In this document: positions 25,572 through 34,609 of the stretch, piece by piece
Layout of the letters: each line of letters opens with the position of its first letter
Position numbering within the stretch: the first letter of the stretch is position 1
From: Alloprevotella sp. OH1205_COT-284
GTDB lineage: Bacteria; Bacteroidota; Bacteroidia; Bacteroidales; Bacteroidaceae
Direction of reading: 5' to 3'
Length of the DNA stretch: 64,000 nt
NCBI RefSeq assembly: GCF_003859795.1
Contig: NZ_RQYI01000001.1
Span: 124,001 to 188,000 of the forward strand
Made by a program: the position numbers and the translations under genes
Notes under the pieces: generated by a model
What the model saw: only the letters and a program-made list of their open reading frames with translations
What the model was told of the DNA's origin: nothing
The model's database searches: none

Positions 25572-26501
25572 TCAGACCAACACTTTTCGATCGCCGAAAA
25601 AGAAGCGGGCGACACCCGACAGTTTCATTGCCCGAGTGATGATGAAACTTCCCGAAACGCTGATGAAGAGCGCGACGACGGCAAAAAGAACTCCCGTCCG
25701 ATCAAACGAAAAGACCGCAACGAGCGGTTTGCACAAAAGGGTGAAAATGGGAGAAAACAACAGCAACGGAAGCGTGTTGCGTCCCACAAAATTGCTCCAC
25801 GTGCGAACGCGTAGCGGCAAATGAGGATAGAGGGCGAGCAGCAGCGAGAAGGAGAGATAGGTGATGAAAAGCCCCGGCAGCGTGCCGCGATGAAGATTGT
25901 CGGGATGAGAGCACAGCAGAGCAAGCGGAAGAAGGGAGAGAAAACTCGGTCTGAACACCGCCGAAAAAGAAAGACGGCTTTGACGCAACACAACGCCGAG
26001 GCCGAAATAGAGCGCATTGTCCCACGAAAGCAAACCGACTTCGGAAAACAAAAAGAAGACCAAGCCGAGCAGAAAAAATCGGTTCGCCGTGTGTCGAAGC
26101 GGCAGACGAAGACATCCGTATGCCGCGAGCGAACAAAGGATCAGTGTGTGGAGATACCAATAAGGCCCCAAAGGGTGAACAAGGAGTTTTTCAAGAAAAA
26201 CGAGCGGTGTGAGCGTTTCGATGTGTTCCCGAATGGGCAACACGGCAGCCATCAACACATAGCCCGTTTCCATAACGGCGTAGGGCACAAACAGCCAAAG
26301 CAGCGTTTTGAAGAATTGAAACGGTGATTTGGCTGTATTCATCAGCAGCCCCGACAACAGCAGAAATCCCGACATGTGGAAGGTGTAGACCACCGATTTG
26401 AGATAAGGATATTTGTCGCCGATGTAGACCAAATGAAAGAGAATCATCAAGAGGATAAATACGCTTTTCAAAAAATCTATGTTTTCATTTCTTTGTGTCA
26501 T
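25572..26501 (-). CDS. acyltransferase-3-family membrane protein
   Basis: The 309-residue protein has about ten membrane helices and the family entry NIDFLKSVFILLMILFHLVY with the conserved histidine, followed by the MSGFLLLSGLL segment. Such proteins O-acylate sugars or cell-surface glycans. The conserved N-terminus fixes the start at 26501; an upstream extension to 26750 is Pro/Ser-rich shadow sequence. It lies 91 bp downstream of pdxB on the same strand. Confidence 0.82.
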   Translation of the reverse strand: MTQRNENIDFLKSVFILLMILFHLVYIGDKYPYLKSVVYTFHMSGFLLLSGLLMNTAKSPFQFFKTLLWLFVPYAVMETGYVLMAAVLPIREHIETLTPLVFLEKLLVHPLGPYWYLHTLILCSLAAYGCLRLPLRHTANRFFLLGLVFFLFSEVGLLSWDNALYFGLGVVLRQSRLSFSAVFRPSFLSLLPLALLCSHPDNLHRGTLPGLFITYLSFSLLLALYPHLPLRVRTWSNFVGRNTLPLLLFSPIFTLLCKPLVAVFSFDRTGVLFAVVALFISVSGSFIITRAMKLSGVARFFFGDRKVLV

Positions 26502-26592
26502 GGTTGAAACGGAAATTTCCTTGGGAGAGGAGGGGAGTGAAAACGGCGATTGGCATTCGGTAGGGTAGGCGATTGGCGAGAGGCAGGGAGGG

Positions 26593-27651
26593 CTATTGCT
26601 CTCTTCGCAAGGGGTAGTGTCCGCGCAGCTGTTCGAATAGCGAAACATCGGCTTTGAGCGCGCGAGTGTCTTCGGAGGGGTCGTAGAGGCGCAACTGTTC
26701 TTTGGCGGCAGGCGAAAGGGCGGCCGTCCGCTCGCGATGAGCGTTGCCATAGGAGAAGTCGGCAGGGAGCATGGGTGGCCGGATGTCGAAATCGACGGCG
26801 AGAGAGAAATGTAGGGCTACGGCTTGAAGACTCATTCGTGTGCCGTTGGCTTTTCCGTCTGCGCTGTAACCGGCAATGTGTGGGGTGGCGATAAATGCCC
26901 TGTCGAGCAATTCCTCGTCTATGCAAGGCTCGTTTTCCCACGTGTCGATCACCGCTCCCGAAATCAAACCTTTGCGCAGAGCCGCTTTGAGTGCGGCCGT
27001 GTCCGCGCATTCGCCGCGGGCGGCGTTGATGAAAAGCGGACGGCGGCGCAGGCTTCCGAAAAAGTCGGCATCGGCCAAATGGTGGGTGGGGTGAGGAGTG
27101 TCGGTAGTCAGCGGAGTGTGAAACGTGACGACGTCTGCTTCGCGTGCCACATCGGCCAGAGTGGCCGGTTCGCCTTTCGGCGGATCGCAACGCAGAATGC
27201 GGCAACCTTCGGCTTGGAGGGTTTCGGCCACGGCCGTCCCCACATTTCCCATCCCGACGATGCCCACCGTGAGCGGGCGGTCGAAGGGTAGTGTGCCCGA
27301 AGAAAAACGCGTGTCGATCAAACCTTTGGCCGAGGCGAGCAACATGGAGTTGCGCACATATTGTGCCACGCTTTGTGCGTTGCAACCGGGGCAGTTTTTC
27401 CAAACCAAGCCTTTGCTTTCGAGATAGTCCTTGTCGATGTGGTCATGGCCGATGGTGGCCGTGACCACAAGTTGCACGCTGCTCCCGTCGAGCAATCTGC
27501 GATCAACCCGGGTGCGGGTGCGAACGATCAAGACGTCGGCATGGCGTACGTCGTCGGCCGTGATTTCGGCTCCGGGTTTGTAGATGCACTCGCCCAATCG
27601 CTCGGCATGGCCACGGATAAAGGGAATGTTGTCGTCGATGATGAGAAGCAT
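26593..27651 (-). CDS. pdxB: 4-phosphoerythronate dehydrogenase
   Basis: The 352-residue D-2-hydroxyacid dehydrogenase oxidises 4-phosphoerythronate on the DXP-independent branch of pyridoxal phosphate synthesis. Visible are the catalytic Arg region NAARGECADTAALKAAL, the NAD Rossmann motif VGIVGMGNVGTAVAETL (about 115-130), and the acid/base histidine in TPHIAGYSADGKANGT. The N-terminus LLIIDDNIPFIRG and the C-terminal PdxB dimerisation extension distinguish it from other family members. It is in the reverse-strand run ispD to acyltransferase. Confidence 0.9.
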   Translation of the reverse strand: MLLIIDDNIPFIRGHAERLGECIYKPGAEITADDVRHADVLIVRTRTRVDRRLLDGSSVQLVVTATIGHDHIDKDYLESKGLVWKNCPGCNAQSVAQYVRNSMLLASAKGLIDTRFSSGTLPFDRPLTVGIVGMGNVGTAVAETLQAEGCRILRCDPPKGEPATLADVAREADVVTFHTPLTTDTPHPTHHLADADFFGSLRRRPLFINAARGECADTAALKAALRKGLISGAVIDTWENEPCIDEELLDRAFIATPHIAGYSADGKANGTRMSLQAVALHFSLAVDFDIRPPMLPADFSYGNAHRERTAALSPAAKEQLRLYDPSEDTRALKADVSLFEQLRGHYPLRREQ

Positions 27652-27729
27652 GGCTTTGAAAGTGGGTTGCGGTGTGGCAAACGGTTGAAAAACGGCTGCA
27701 AGTGTGTGGAGAGCAGGGTGGCAAAGAGC

Positions 27730-29661
27730 TTATTCGCCTCGGTTTCTGAGGCGTTCGATGTTGCGTTGGTGAGTGTTGATCTCTTTGCGATCCTTTTTTT
27801 GTTTGATGAGCTTACCGGGTTTTTGCCGATCGAGCGGTTTCGAGCGAATATCCCAATTTTGGTTGATGTCCCAGTTGGCACGCACGCCCAGCTCTTCCGG
27901 AAAATAGAACACGGCTTCGGGCGGTTGTCGTGTTGCCCACTCTCCGGGCGTCCAGCGTCCGTCGCCGTTTTTGTCGTCGAAGCAGCGCAAATAATAAGCT
28001 CCCGGAGTGACGTAGTAGAACTCGGCACGATTTCCGACAACGGGGCTTTCGCGCACCACTCGGCCGGAATTGTCAAGCAGCTGAACCCGAAAACTCTCGG
28101 AAGCTCCCGCGAGCGAGAGAAAGACAGTGCCGAAATCTTCAAGTTTGGAGATAGAGAAGTTGGTCGTCAATTTGTTGTTGAAGCGGCCATAGATGCTTTG
28201 AAATGCCGTTGAGTCTATTTGCAATTCGTATTGTTGTCCCGGTCGCCATTCGGCTCTGAGGGTTCGGGCAAGGATATCTCCGGCGACGGAGTCGAGTTCG
28301 AAAGGAGCTTCGTGTAATAGCGAATCGACTTTCAGCATCAAGTGTATGCCCTTGATGTCGAGGCGCGCGAGCGGTTCGTCGAATCGGATCATCACATTTT
28401 TGTCGGGCACGAGCGTGCCGCTCACACCGGCGGTGAGTTTCAGGAAATCGATGGGCGGTTGTTCGTTGGAATAATCTCCCCGTTTGTGCCGTCGTTCGCG
28501 TTGTTTTTCCCATTTGGCCAGTTCCTTGCTTTTTTCGGCCTTTCGTTTGGCCATTGTGGTGCGTGGCACGAGTTCGAGGGTGTCGGTGTTGAGAAAGTTT
28601 TTTTGCAAGGAGTCATCCCACGCTTCAAAGGTATAGGCAAATCGCAAGGTGTCTTGTTGTAGCAAAGTGGTGTCTGCCAGCCAATAGTGTATGGTGTCGT
28701 TGCCTTCCGAGCGTTGTTGGATGAACGCTTTTTCGGCCTTGAAGTTGAGGCCGCGAATGGTGGGAACATGTGTCGAAGGGGCGGTGAAAAACGTGGTGAA
28801 CAGCTCCGGAATGTCGCGTTGGGCTTTGAGAAAATGTCGCGGCTGTCGCGCTTCTTTGAAAGCCAGCAACACAATGTCGTCGGGCAGGAAGCGAGTGTAG
28901 GGAGTGACGCGAATGGAGTCGTAGCGAATGGTGTCTACCCACAGTGTGTCGTAGCGCACGGCAGGTATGGAGCTTGGCGTGAGCTGTTTGTCGTGAAACG
29001 CAATTTGTTCGCCGGGCTGCGAAAAACGAAAATCTCCGTCGGCGTCTTGCAAAGTAAAGATGTTGTAGTTTTTTGCTGCCGAAACGCCCTTGATAGAGAA
29101 AAAGCCGGAGGCATCCGTCCGCGCCACTCTTCGGAAAGGCGTTTTCGTAAATGCCGTGTCGGCATCGCTCTCGTGCAAACCCACGAGTATGCCTTTGATC
29201 GGTTCGAGATCTTCGGCATTGAGCACCCGTCCCGACATCTCCATGGTGTCGGTCACGGCTCCAGTGGAAAAAATGTAGGTGTAAAGGCCGAGCGGATTTC
29301 CCTCATTGTTGTCGGATATGGCGTCGGAGAAATCTACGGTGTAGGTTGTGTTCGGCTGAATGGTGTCGAGAATTTCGACGGTGATCCTTCTGCCCGACAC
29401 TTTTACTTCGGGCGGTTCGTTTTGTGGCGGCGAGACCACGATTTTTTCGCTCGGATTGTCCACTTTGATGAGTTCGTCGAAAATGAGCGAAAACTTGGTT
29501 CGCTTTGTTCCCACCACTTTTTCGGGCGGCGTCATGTGGACAATGCGTGGCGGTGTCTCGTCGTAGGCTCCGCCGTCGGGCCCGTTGCCTTGATTGGCGC
29601 AACTCACTGTCAGGTGGAGTGCGGCAGAGAGCAAGAGGAAGAAGAAGGAAATGCGTTTCAC
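27730..29661 (-). CDS. SbsA Ig-like (Big_5) domain lipoprotein of unknown function
   Basis: The 643-residue protein has a signal peptide with lipobox LTVSC (cysteine near residue 21), then PPRIVHMTPPEKVVGTK and an Ig-like Big_5 domain (about 35-130) with YTVDFSDAISDNNEGN. A second similar strand-rich region follows residue 400, then a repeat-like section with AEFYYVTPGAYYLRCFDDKNGDGRW. The C-terminus is very basic (KPLDRQKPGKLIKQKKDRKE). It is probably anchored in the outer membrane. This architecture is common and uncharacterised in Bacteroidota. It is 30 bp from the GH3 gene. Confidence 0.75.
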   Translation of the reverse strand: MKRISFFFLLLSAALHLTVSCANQGNGPDGGAYDETPPRIVHMTPPEKVVGTKRTKFSLIFDELIKVDNPSEKIVVSPPQNEPPEVKVSGRRITVEILDTIQPNTTYTVDFSDAISDNNEGNPLGLYTYIFSTGAVTDTMEMSGRVLNAEDLEPIKGILVGLHESDADTAFTKTPFRRVARTDASGFFSIKGVSAAKNYNIFTLQDADGDFRFSQPGEQIAFHDKQLTPSSIPAVRYDTLWVDTIRYDSIRVTPYTRFLPDDIVLLAFKEARQPRHFLKAQRDIPELFTTFFTAPSTHVPTIRGLNFKAEKAFIQQRSEGNDTIHYWLADTTLLQQDTLRFAYTFEAWDDSLQKNFLNTDTLELVPRTTMAKRKAEKSKELAKWEKQRERRHKRGDYSNEQPPIDFLKLTAGVSGTLVPDKNVMIRFDEPLARLDIKGIHLMLKVDSLLHEAPFELDSVAGDILARTLRAEWRPGQQYELQIDSTAFQSIYGRFNNKLTTNFSISKLEDFGTVFLSLAGASESFRVQLLDNSGRVVRESPVVGNRAEFYYVTPGAYYLRCFDDKNGDGRWTPGEWATRQPPEAVFYFPEELGVRANWDINQNWDIRSKPLDRQKPGKLIKQKKDRKEINTHQRNIERLRNRGE

Positions 29662-29691
29662 GGAGAATGAAAATGGTGTGTAAACAATAAA

Positions 29692-31197
29692 TCAGAGCAT
29701 GGTCAGCACCTGCTCGATGATGTCGCGATGGTTTGACAGACGGGGCACTTTGTGTTGTCCGCCGAGTTTGCCGCGGCTTTTGAGCCAATCGTTGAACAGT
29801 CCCTCGCGTGCCGGAATGATTTCGAGTCGTTGGAGGGTGATGTCTTTGTATCGTTTGGCGTCGTAGTCGGAGTTGATGTTGCGCAGTGCGTTGTCGAGTG
29901 CATCGGCAAAAGCCTCGATGTCGTCCGGTCGGCGTCGAAATTCCACCACCCATTGATGACGGCATTTTCCTTCGGCATCCATGAAGACGGGTGCGGCGGT
30001 ATATTCGCTCACTTCGGCTCCCGTGGCCTCGCAGGCGGCTTTGAGTCCGCGGTCGGCATTGTCTACCATGAGTTCTTCGCCAAAAGCGTTGATGAAACTC
30101 TTTGTGCGACCGGAAATGATGAACTTGTAGGGACGGACGGAGGTGAACTTCAACGTGTCGCCGATTTGGTAACGCCACAAACCGCAAGAGGTCGAAATGA
30201 CGAGCGCATAGTTTCGGCCGGCCTCCACTTCCCAAATGGGGAGCAGCGTGGGGTGCTCCGTGCCGACTTCTTCCAAGGGAATGAACTCGTAGAACACGTC
30301 GTAGTCGAGCATGAGTGTCATGGCCTTGTCTTCGGGGTCGGTTTGCAGTCCGAAGAAGCCCTCCGAAGCGTTGTAGGTTTCCATGTAGTGCATTTTCTCG
30401 GAGGGGATCATGCGCAGATATTGTTCGCGATAGGGTGTGAAAGCCACGCCGCCGTGGAAAAACACTTCCAGATTAGGCCACACCTCATCGACGGTTTTCG
30501 CTCCCGTGATTTCGAGCATGCGGTTGAGTACCGACATCATCCACGATGGCACGCCGCTGATCGACGTCACGTCCTGATTCATCGTTTCGCGGGCAATGCG
30601 GTCGCGTTTGAGTTCGAAATCTTCGAGCAGTGCCGTTTCTTTTTTCGGCACGCGGAAGAGGCGCACGAAGGGGCTGACGTTTTCGTTGAGAATGGCCGAG
30701 AGGTCGCCCACGAGCGAGTGGGGCGAATTGTAGTTGGGCTGGTGGCTGCCGCCGAGAATGAGGGCTTTGCCCGAAAACAGGCGGCTGTCGGGATAGTTGC
30801 GCAGGTAGAGTGCAACGGAGTCGCGACCGCCGCAATAGTGCAAGTCTTGCAATCCTTGTGCGCTGACGGGGATGAATTTACTCTTGTCGTTGGTCGTGCC
30901 CGACGACTTGGCGTACCACCTCACCCTGCCCGGCCAAAGAATGTCTTTCTCTCCGTGTCGCATGCGGTCGATGTGGTGTTTGAGCATCTCGTAGTCACCC
31001 GTCGGCACACGGTTTGCGAAATCTTCGTAAGAACGAATGTCGGCATATCCGTGTTGTTCGCCCCACAACGTGTGGGAGGCTTGACGGATCAGTCGTGTCA
31101 AAACGGCTCGTTGCAATTCTTCGGCACGATGGGCATAACTGTCTATAATGCGTACGCGACGACTGAAAAAATGACGTACAAGAGGAGTGATGTTCAT
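29692..31197 (-). CDS. GH3-family acyl-adenylate-forming protein
   Basis: The 501-residue protein resembles bacterial members of the plant GH3 (auxin-amido-synthetase) family of the ANL superfamily. Visible are the ATP-binding YAKSSGTTNDKSKFIPVS (about 95), a second motif MHYMETYNASEGFFGLQ (about 285), and a hinge followed by a C-terminal domain with FIISGRTKSFINAFGEEL. Plant relatives join amino acids to carboxylates; substrates of the bacterial branch are unknown. An ATG 16 codons upstream is less likely. It sits between ispD and an Ig-like lipoprotein with gaps of 54 and 30 bp, hence one operon. Confidence 0.8.
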   Translation of the reverse strand: MNITPLVRHFFSRRVRIIDSYAHRAEELQRAVLTRLIRQASHTLWGEQHGYADIRSYEDFANRVPTGDYEMLKHHIDRMRHGEKDILWPGRVRWYAKSSGTTNDKSKFIPVSAQGLQDLHYCGGRDSVALYLRNYPDSRLFSGKALILGGSHQPNYNSPHSLVGDLSAILNENVSPFVRLFRVPKKETALLEDFELKRDRIARETMNQDVTSISGVPSWMMSVLNRMLEITGAKTVDEVWPNLEVFFHGGVAFTPYREQYLRMIPSEKMHYMETYNASEGFFGLQTDPEDKAMTLMLDYDVFYEFIPLEEVGTEHPTLLPIWEVEAGRNYALVISTSCGLWRYQIGDTLKFTSVRPYKFIISGRTKSFINAFGEELMVDNADRGLKAACEATGAEVSEYTAAPVFMDAEGKCRHQWVVEFRRRPDDIEAFADALDNALRNINSDYDAKRYKDITLQRLEIIPAREGLFNDWLKSRGKLGGQHKVPRLSNHRDIIEQVLTML

Positions 31198-31251
31198 GTT
31201 GTGAGAATGGGGTGTGGAAAAAGAAAGAAAAACACACCGCCCCACGGCGAT

Positions 31252-31956
31252 TCATTGCCGGCGTGTGCGGCTGAGATGGAGTTCGAGGGTGGCGATGTCT
31301 TCGGGATAGGTCAGTTTTATATTGCTTTCTTCGCCTTCGACAAGGGCTATTTCGGTTTCGGGAAGATAACGAAAAACGACTCCGCAGTCGTCCGTTCCGC
31401 AAAATGAAGGGTCGAGCAATGCGCGCCGATACGCTTCGCGGATAGTTTCGGAGCGGAAAGCCTGCGGCGTTTGTACTCGGCGAAGTCGTGAGCGGTCGGG
31501 CAGGGAAATCATCTTGCCGCAGTCATCGACTTCGATCATGGTGTCGATGGCGGGCAACACGACATTTACGGCTTCGTGCGTTTCGAGCGCGGCACACACT
31601 TTGTCAATCAGGGCGACGCTGACGGCGGGGCGCACGGCGTCGTGAAACACGAAATTGACGCTTTCTCCTTCGTAGGCGGCGAGTGCGGCGAGCGAAGAGT
31701 CGTAGCGTTCGCGTCCGCCGGGCAACACGCCTTTCACTTTCGCGGCCGCCGTCTGCGAAACGATCTTCTCTGCCTCTTGCACGAAGTCGGCGTGTGAGAT
31801 GATGATGATCTCGTCGATAAGGTCGCAGGTTTGAAAGGCGTTCAAACTGTGTTCGAGCACGGTTTTTTCGGCAAGTTTCAGAAACTGTTTCGGCTTTTCC
31901 GCTCCCAAGCGTCTGCCTCTGCCTCCGGCCAGCAACACGGCTATGTTTTTTCGCAT
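31252..31956 (-). CDS. ispD: 2-C-methyl-D-erythritol 4-phosphate cytidylyltransferase
   Basis: The 234-residue enzyme makes CDP-methylerythritol in the MEP isoprenoid pathway. The N-terminal VLLAGGRGRRLGAEKPKQF is the CTP-binding signature, HDAVRPAVSVALIDKV carries the substrate-binding region, and TPQAFRSETIREAYRRA is the family C-terminal motif. The protein ends with NIKLTYPEDIATLELHL as expected. It starts the reverse-strand run; its -7 box is at 32052-32059. Together with ispG at 36.8 kb it shows that isoprenoids are made by the MEP route. Confidence 0.94.
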   Translation of the reverse strand: MRKNIAVLLAGGRGRRLGAEKPKQFLKLAEKTVLEHSLNAFQTCDLIDEIIIISHADFVQEAEKIVSQTAAAKVKGVLPGGRERYDSSLAALAAYEGESVNFVFHDAVRPAVSVALIDKVCAALETHEAVNVVLPAIDTMIEVDDCGKMISLPDRSRLRRVQTPQAFRSETIREAYRRALLDPSFCGTDDCGVVFRYLPETEIALVEGEESNIKLTYPEDIATLELHLSRTRRQ

Positions 31957-32051
31957 GATGAAGAGGTGAATGGTTGCAAGGCCGTTGGGTGCAATCGTCG
32001 TTTTCCGTCGGTGGATCGCGTTGGGCTGTTGTCGTTTGGCCTTGTGTTCCG

Positions 32052-32059
32052 CAAAGTTA
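32052..32059 (-). promoter_or_regulatory. -7 promoter box of ispD
   Basis: Reverse strand TAACTTTG, about 95 bases upstream of the start codon. No good -33 element at standard spacing. Confidence 0.5.
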
Positions 32060-32097
32060 GTGTTTTCGCGCGAAAGTGTGACGCCCTCGCGGCATTT

Positions 32098-32259
32098 TTA
32101 GAAAGGTTGGCCGATGTTCGGCCGACGGAGTTGGCGTTGTATGTGCCAAAAACGCAATTCTCGGTGTGTGTCGGGAGGAGTGGCGTTTCTATTGCCGCTG
32201 TGTCCGAAACGAAAGAAGCCATCTTCCACTGAAGACGGCCATCTTTCGAACATAGACAT
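32098..32259 (-). CDS. possible 53-residue peptide inside the candidate structured RNA
   Basis: An ATG-started frame of 53 codons begins MSMFERWPSSVEDGFF and ends NIGQPF. It lies directly after a strong promoter and 5' hairpin. However, the same sequence is dominated by long self-complementary stems and other frames are open too (one from a TTG at 32264), so the peptide may simply be a by-product of a structured RNA. Confidence 0.2.
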   Translation of the reverse strand: MSMFERWPSSVEDGFFRFGHSGNRNATPPDTHRELRFWHIQRQLRRPNIGQPF

Positions 32260-32327
32260 AACAATTTAAATTCTTACTCTGATAAGAAAGGGTTCGGCTT
32301 TTCGGCCGACAGCCTTATTATCAGATT
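32098..32327 (-). ncRNA. candidate structured non-coding RNA (three strong hairpins)
   Basis: From a good promoter (32334-32365) the reverse strand gives a transcript whose 5' end folds CTGATAATAAGG with CCTTTCTTATCAG around an inner TCGGC/GCCGA stem (32279-32324). Next is a long stem at 32211-32247 (GAAAGA/TCTTTC and GCCGTCTTC/GAAGATGGC with loop AGTG), and last GGCCGA-ACA-TCGGCC at 32109-32123 followed by AACCTTTCT. ispD has its own promoter further on, so this unit is not needed as its leader. No known RNA family was recognised. The 32366-32565 remainder of this gap shows nothing supportable. Confidence 0.5.
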
Positions 32328-32333
32328 GCACTG

Positions 32334-32365
32334 CAAAGGTAGAGAGTTTTTGTGCGCCTCGCAAT
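32334..32365 (-). promoter_or_regulatory. promoter of the candidate structured RNA
   Basis: Reverse strand: ATTGC (32365-32361), 19 bases, TACCTTTG (32341-32334). Confidence 0.6.
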
Positions 32366-32565
32366 ACCTATTTTTAGTGATTTTGTGATACCCTTTTCGG
32401 AGTAGTAAGTGTTATTTATCACCATTTGGATCCGAAAAACGGCTTATTATGTCAAGAATAAGGGTGAAAATCTTGTCATGTGGTGAGTGTTTGCAGTTGC
32501 GACCATGGTCGCCGGGGTGTGCATCGGCTCATCCGCAGACAGGGGTGTGTTGCCCGTTGTGGGGG

Positions 32566-34428
32566 TCAGTCGAAAAATTGTCGCCAGTCGTCCTTGCCGT
32601 ATTTTTTTGAAGGCGTGGCGAAATCTTTTTCCGTTCCTTTTCGGTTTTTCTTTTTGTCTTTCGCGCCGTTTCCTCCCTCGGCGTTTTGTTTGCCATTTCG
32701 GGAGTGTTCGGTGCGGCGTTTGTTGTTTTGTCGTCGTTGTTTGTCTTCGGCACGTTCGTGTTCCGATTTGTCGGCACTGTCTACCACGACTCGGCGTTCT
32801 CCCACTTTGGCTTTTGCCATTTTGCGGATCACCATTTCGGCATCTTCTTCGGGCACTTCAAAGAAGGAGCAGTTGGGCAGCAGGTCGATACGCCCGATTT
32901 CCACCTTGCCCTTGATGTAGCGGTTGAGTAGGTTGATGATTTCGCGAGCAAAGAAGTTGTCGCGTTTTCCGAAGTTGAGGAAGAGCCGCTTGTAGCCTTC
33001 TTCTGCGACGTGTTCTCCGTTGGCGTTGCGTTGTCGTTTGGGGCGTTCTCCGCCTTTCGCGCTTTCTTTTTCGGGTCGTTCGGAGGGTTGCACGATTTGT
33101 GGCGCGTTGGCATAGTAGTTGGCAAAACGTCCGAACTCGCTTTGCACGATGCGTTTGATGAGGTCTTCTTTCGAGAGCCATTCCAGTTTGTGCGTCACTT
33201 CGAGGAGGAAGGGTGCGATTTGTTCTTCGTCGACATCGACATGTTCCAACTCGTCGATCACCTTGTAGAGCTGTTTGGTGCAGATTTCTTTGGGGTCGGG
33301 CAGGAGTCCGGCTTCAAATTTTTTGCCGATGACCTTTTCGATGAGCTTCACCTTGCTCTTTTCGCGCAGGTGGATGATGGAGATCGAAGTTCCTCGTTTT
33401 CCGGCTCTTCCGGTTCGTCCGGATCGGTGGGTATAGTTTTCGACGTCGTCGGGCAGTCCGTAGTTGATGACGTGTGTGAGTTCTTCCACATCGAGACCTC
33501 TTGCGGCCACATCGGTGGCTACGAGCAGCTGGGTGCGGTGTTGTCGGAATTTCTGCATGGTCAGATCGCGTTGTGCCTGTGCCAGATCTCCGTGCAGTGC
33601 TTCGGCGTTGTAGCCGTCTTTGATGAGTTGGTCGGCCACTTCCTGCGTTTCCATGCGCGTGCGGCAAAAGACGATGGCGTAGATGCGCGGATAGTAGTCC
33701 ACGATGCGTTTGAGTGCGTGATATTTGTCTTGTGCCTTGACCATGTAATACACGTGGTTCACGTGTTCGGCTCCTTCGTTGCGGCTTCCCACCACGATTT
33801 CCCGATATTCTTTCAAGTAGCTTTTGGCGATGCGCTCAATGGCGGGTCCCATGGTGGCCGAGAAGAGTAGAGTTTGTCGCTCTTCGGGCATTCCGGCAAG
33901 GATTTCGTCGATGCTTTCGGTGAAGCCCATGTTGAGCATCTCGTCGGCTTCGTCGAGCACTATGTTTTTCACGTTTTCGAGGCGTGCCACGCCGCGGTTC
34001 ATCAAGTCGATGAGGCGTCCGGGGGTGGCGACGATGACCTGACAGCCTTTTTTGAGTTGTCGGATCTGTCCTTCGATGCTCGTTCCGCCATATACGGCGG
34101 CCACGTGCAGGCCGTCGATGTATCGGCTGTAATCTTTGAGATCGTCGGCGATTTGCAGACACAATTCTCGTGTGGGACTGAGGATGACGGCTTGCGTGGT
34201 GCGATCGTCGGCATCGATGTTGTGGAGCACGGGCAGGCCGTAGGCGGCGGTTTTGCCCGTGCCGGTTTGTGCCAATGCGATGATGTCGTTTTGTGGAGTG
34301 TTGCTCTCGTCGTTGTGGAGCAAGCAAGGAATGACGGCCTCCTGCACAGGGGTGGGGGAGGCGTATCCTATTTCACTGATGGCGGTAAGGATTTCGTCCT
34401 TGACGCCCAGTTCGGCAAATGTTTTCAA
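32566..34428 (-). CDS. DEAD-box RNA helicase with DbpA-type RNA-binding domain
   Basis: The 620-residue protein has a Q motif (ASPTPVQEAVIPCLL), Walker A AQTGTGKTAAY (about 53), VLDEADEMLNMGF (about 160), SAT, and the arginine-finger motif HRSGRTGRAGKRGTSI (about 335). Residues about 400-560 include a DbpA/CsdA-type RNA-binding RRM (GKVEIGRIDLLPNCSFFEV), and the last 80 residues are basic and low complexity. It is likely a DeaD/CsdA-like helicase for ribosome assembly or cold adaptation. The predicted leader of about 165 bases from the promoter at 34602 would allow post-transcriptional control. Confidence 0.9.
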   Translation of the reverse strand: MKTFAELGVKDEILTAISEIGYASPTPVQEAVIPCLLHNDESNTPQNDIIALAQTGTGKTAAYGLPVLHNIDADDRTTQAVILSPTRELCLQIADDLKDYSRYIDGLHVAAVYGGTSIEGQIRQLKKGCQVIVATPGRLIDLMNRGVARLENVKNIVLDEADEMLNMGFTESIDEILAGMPEERQTLLFSATMGPAIERIAKSYLKEYREIVVGSRNEGAEHVNHVYYMVKAQDKYHALKRIVDYYPRIYAIVFCRTRMETQEVADQLIKDGYNAEALHGDLAQAQRDLTMQKFRQHRTQLLVATDVAARGLDVEELTHVINYGLPDDVENYTHRSGRTGRAGKRGTSISIIHLREKSKVKLIEKVIGKKFEAGLLPDPKEICTKQLYKVIDELEHVDVDEEQIAPFLLEVTHKLEWLSKEDLIKRIVQSEFGRFANYYANAPQIVQPSERPEKESAKGGERPKRQRNANGEHVAEEGYKRLFLNFGKRDNFFAREIINLLNRYIKGKVEIGRIDLLPNCSFFEVPEEDAEMVIRKMAKAKVGERRVVVDSADKSEHERAEDKQRRQNNKRRTEHSRNGKQNAEGGNGAKDKKKNRKGTEKDFATPSKKYGKDDWRQFFD

Positions 34429-34601
34429 AAAGGAAATGTTTTAACAATGATAAAAACGAGTTTTCTGCGCTTCGGCTCGATAAACCATCGCTTTGCAAGA
34501 GCATTTCGTGCGCGAAAACCGATACAAAAGGCAAACAATGAATTTCTGAACAGGGCAGCCATTTCTCATGTTCGCCTTTTCATTGTCGTGCAGTTCGACT
34601 G

Positions 34602-34609
34602 CAAAGGTA
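34602..34609 (-). promoter_or_regulatory. -7 promoter box of the DEAD-box helicase gene
   Basis: Reverse strand TACCTTTG. The implied 5' leader is about 165 bases. Confidence 0.5.

Noticed and set aside
27361-28212. Long forward frame opposite pdxB and the Ig-like lipoprotein
   Set aside because: It is antisense to two well-supported genes and shows no family similarity.
29752-31407. 551-codon forward frame opposite the GH3 gene
   Set aside because: Antisense shadow of the GH3 and ispD genes caused by codon composition.
31941-32264. 107-codon reverse frame upstream of ispD
   Set aside because: It would start at TTG, run through two hairpin stems and overlap ispD; composition is not protein-like throughout.
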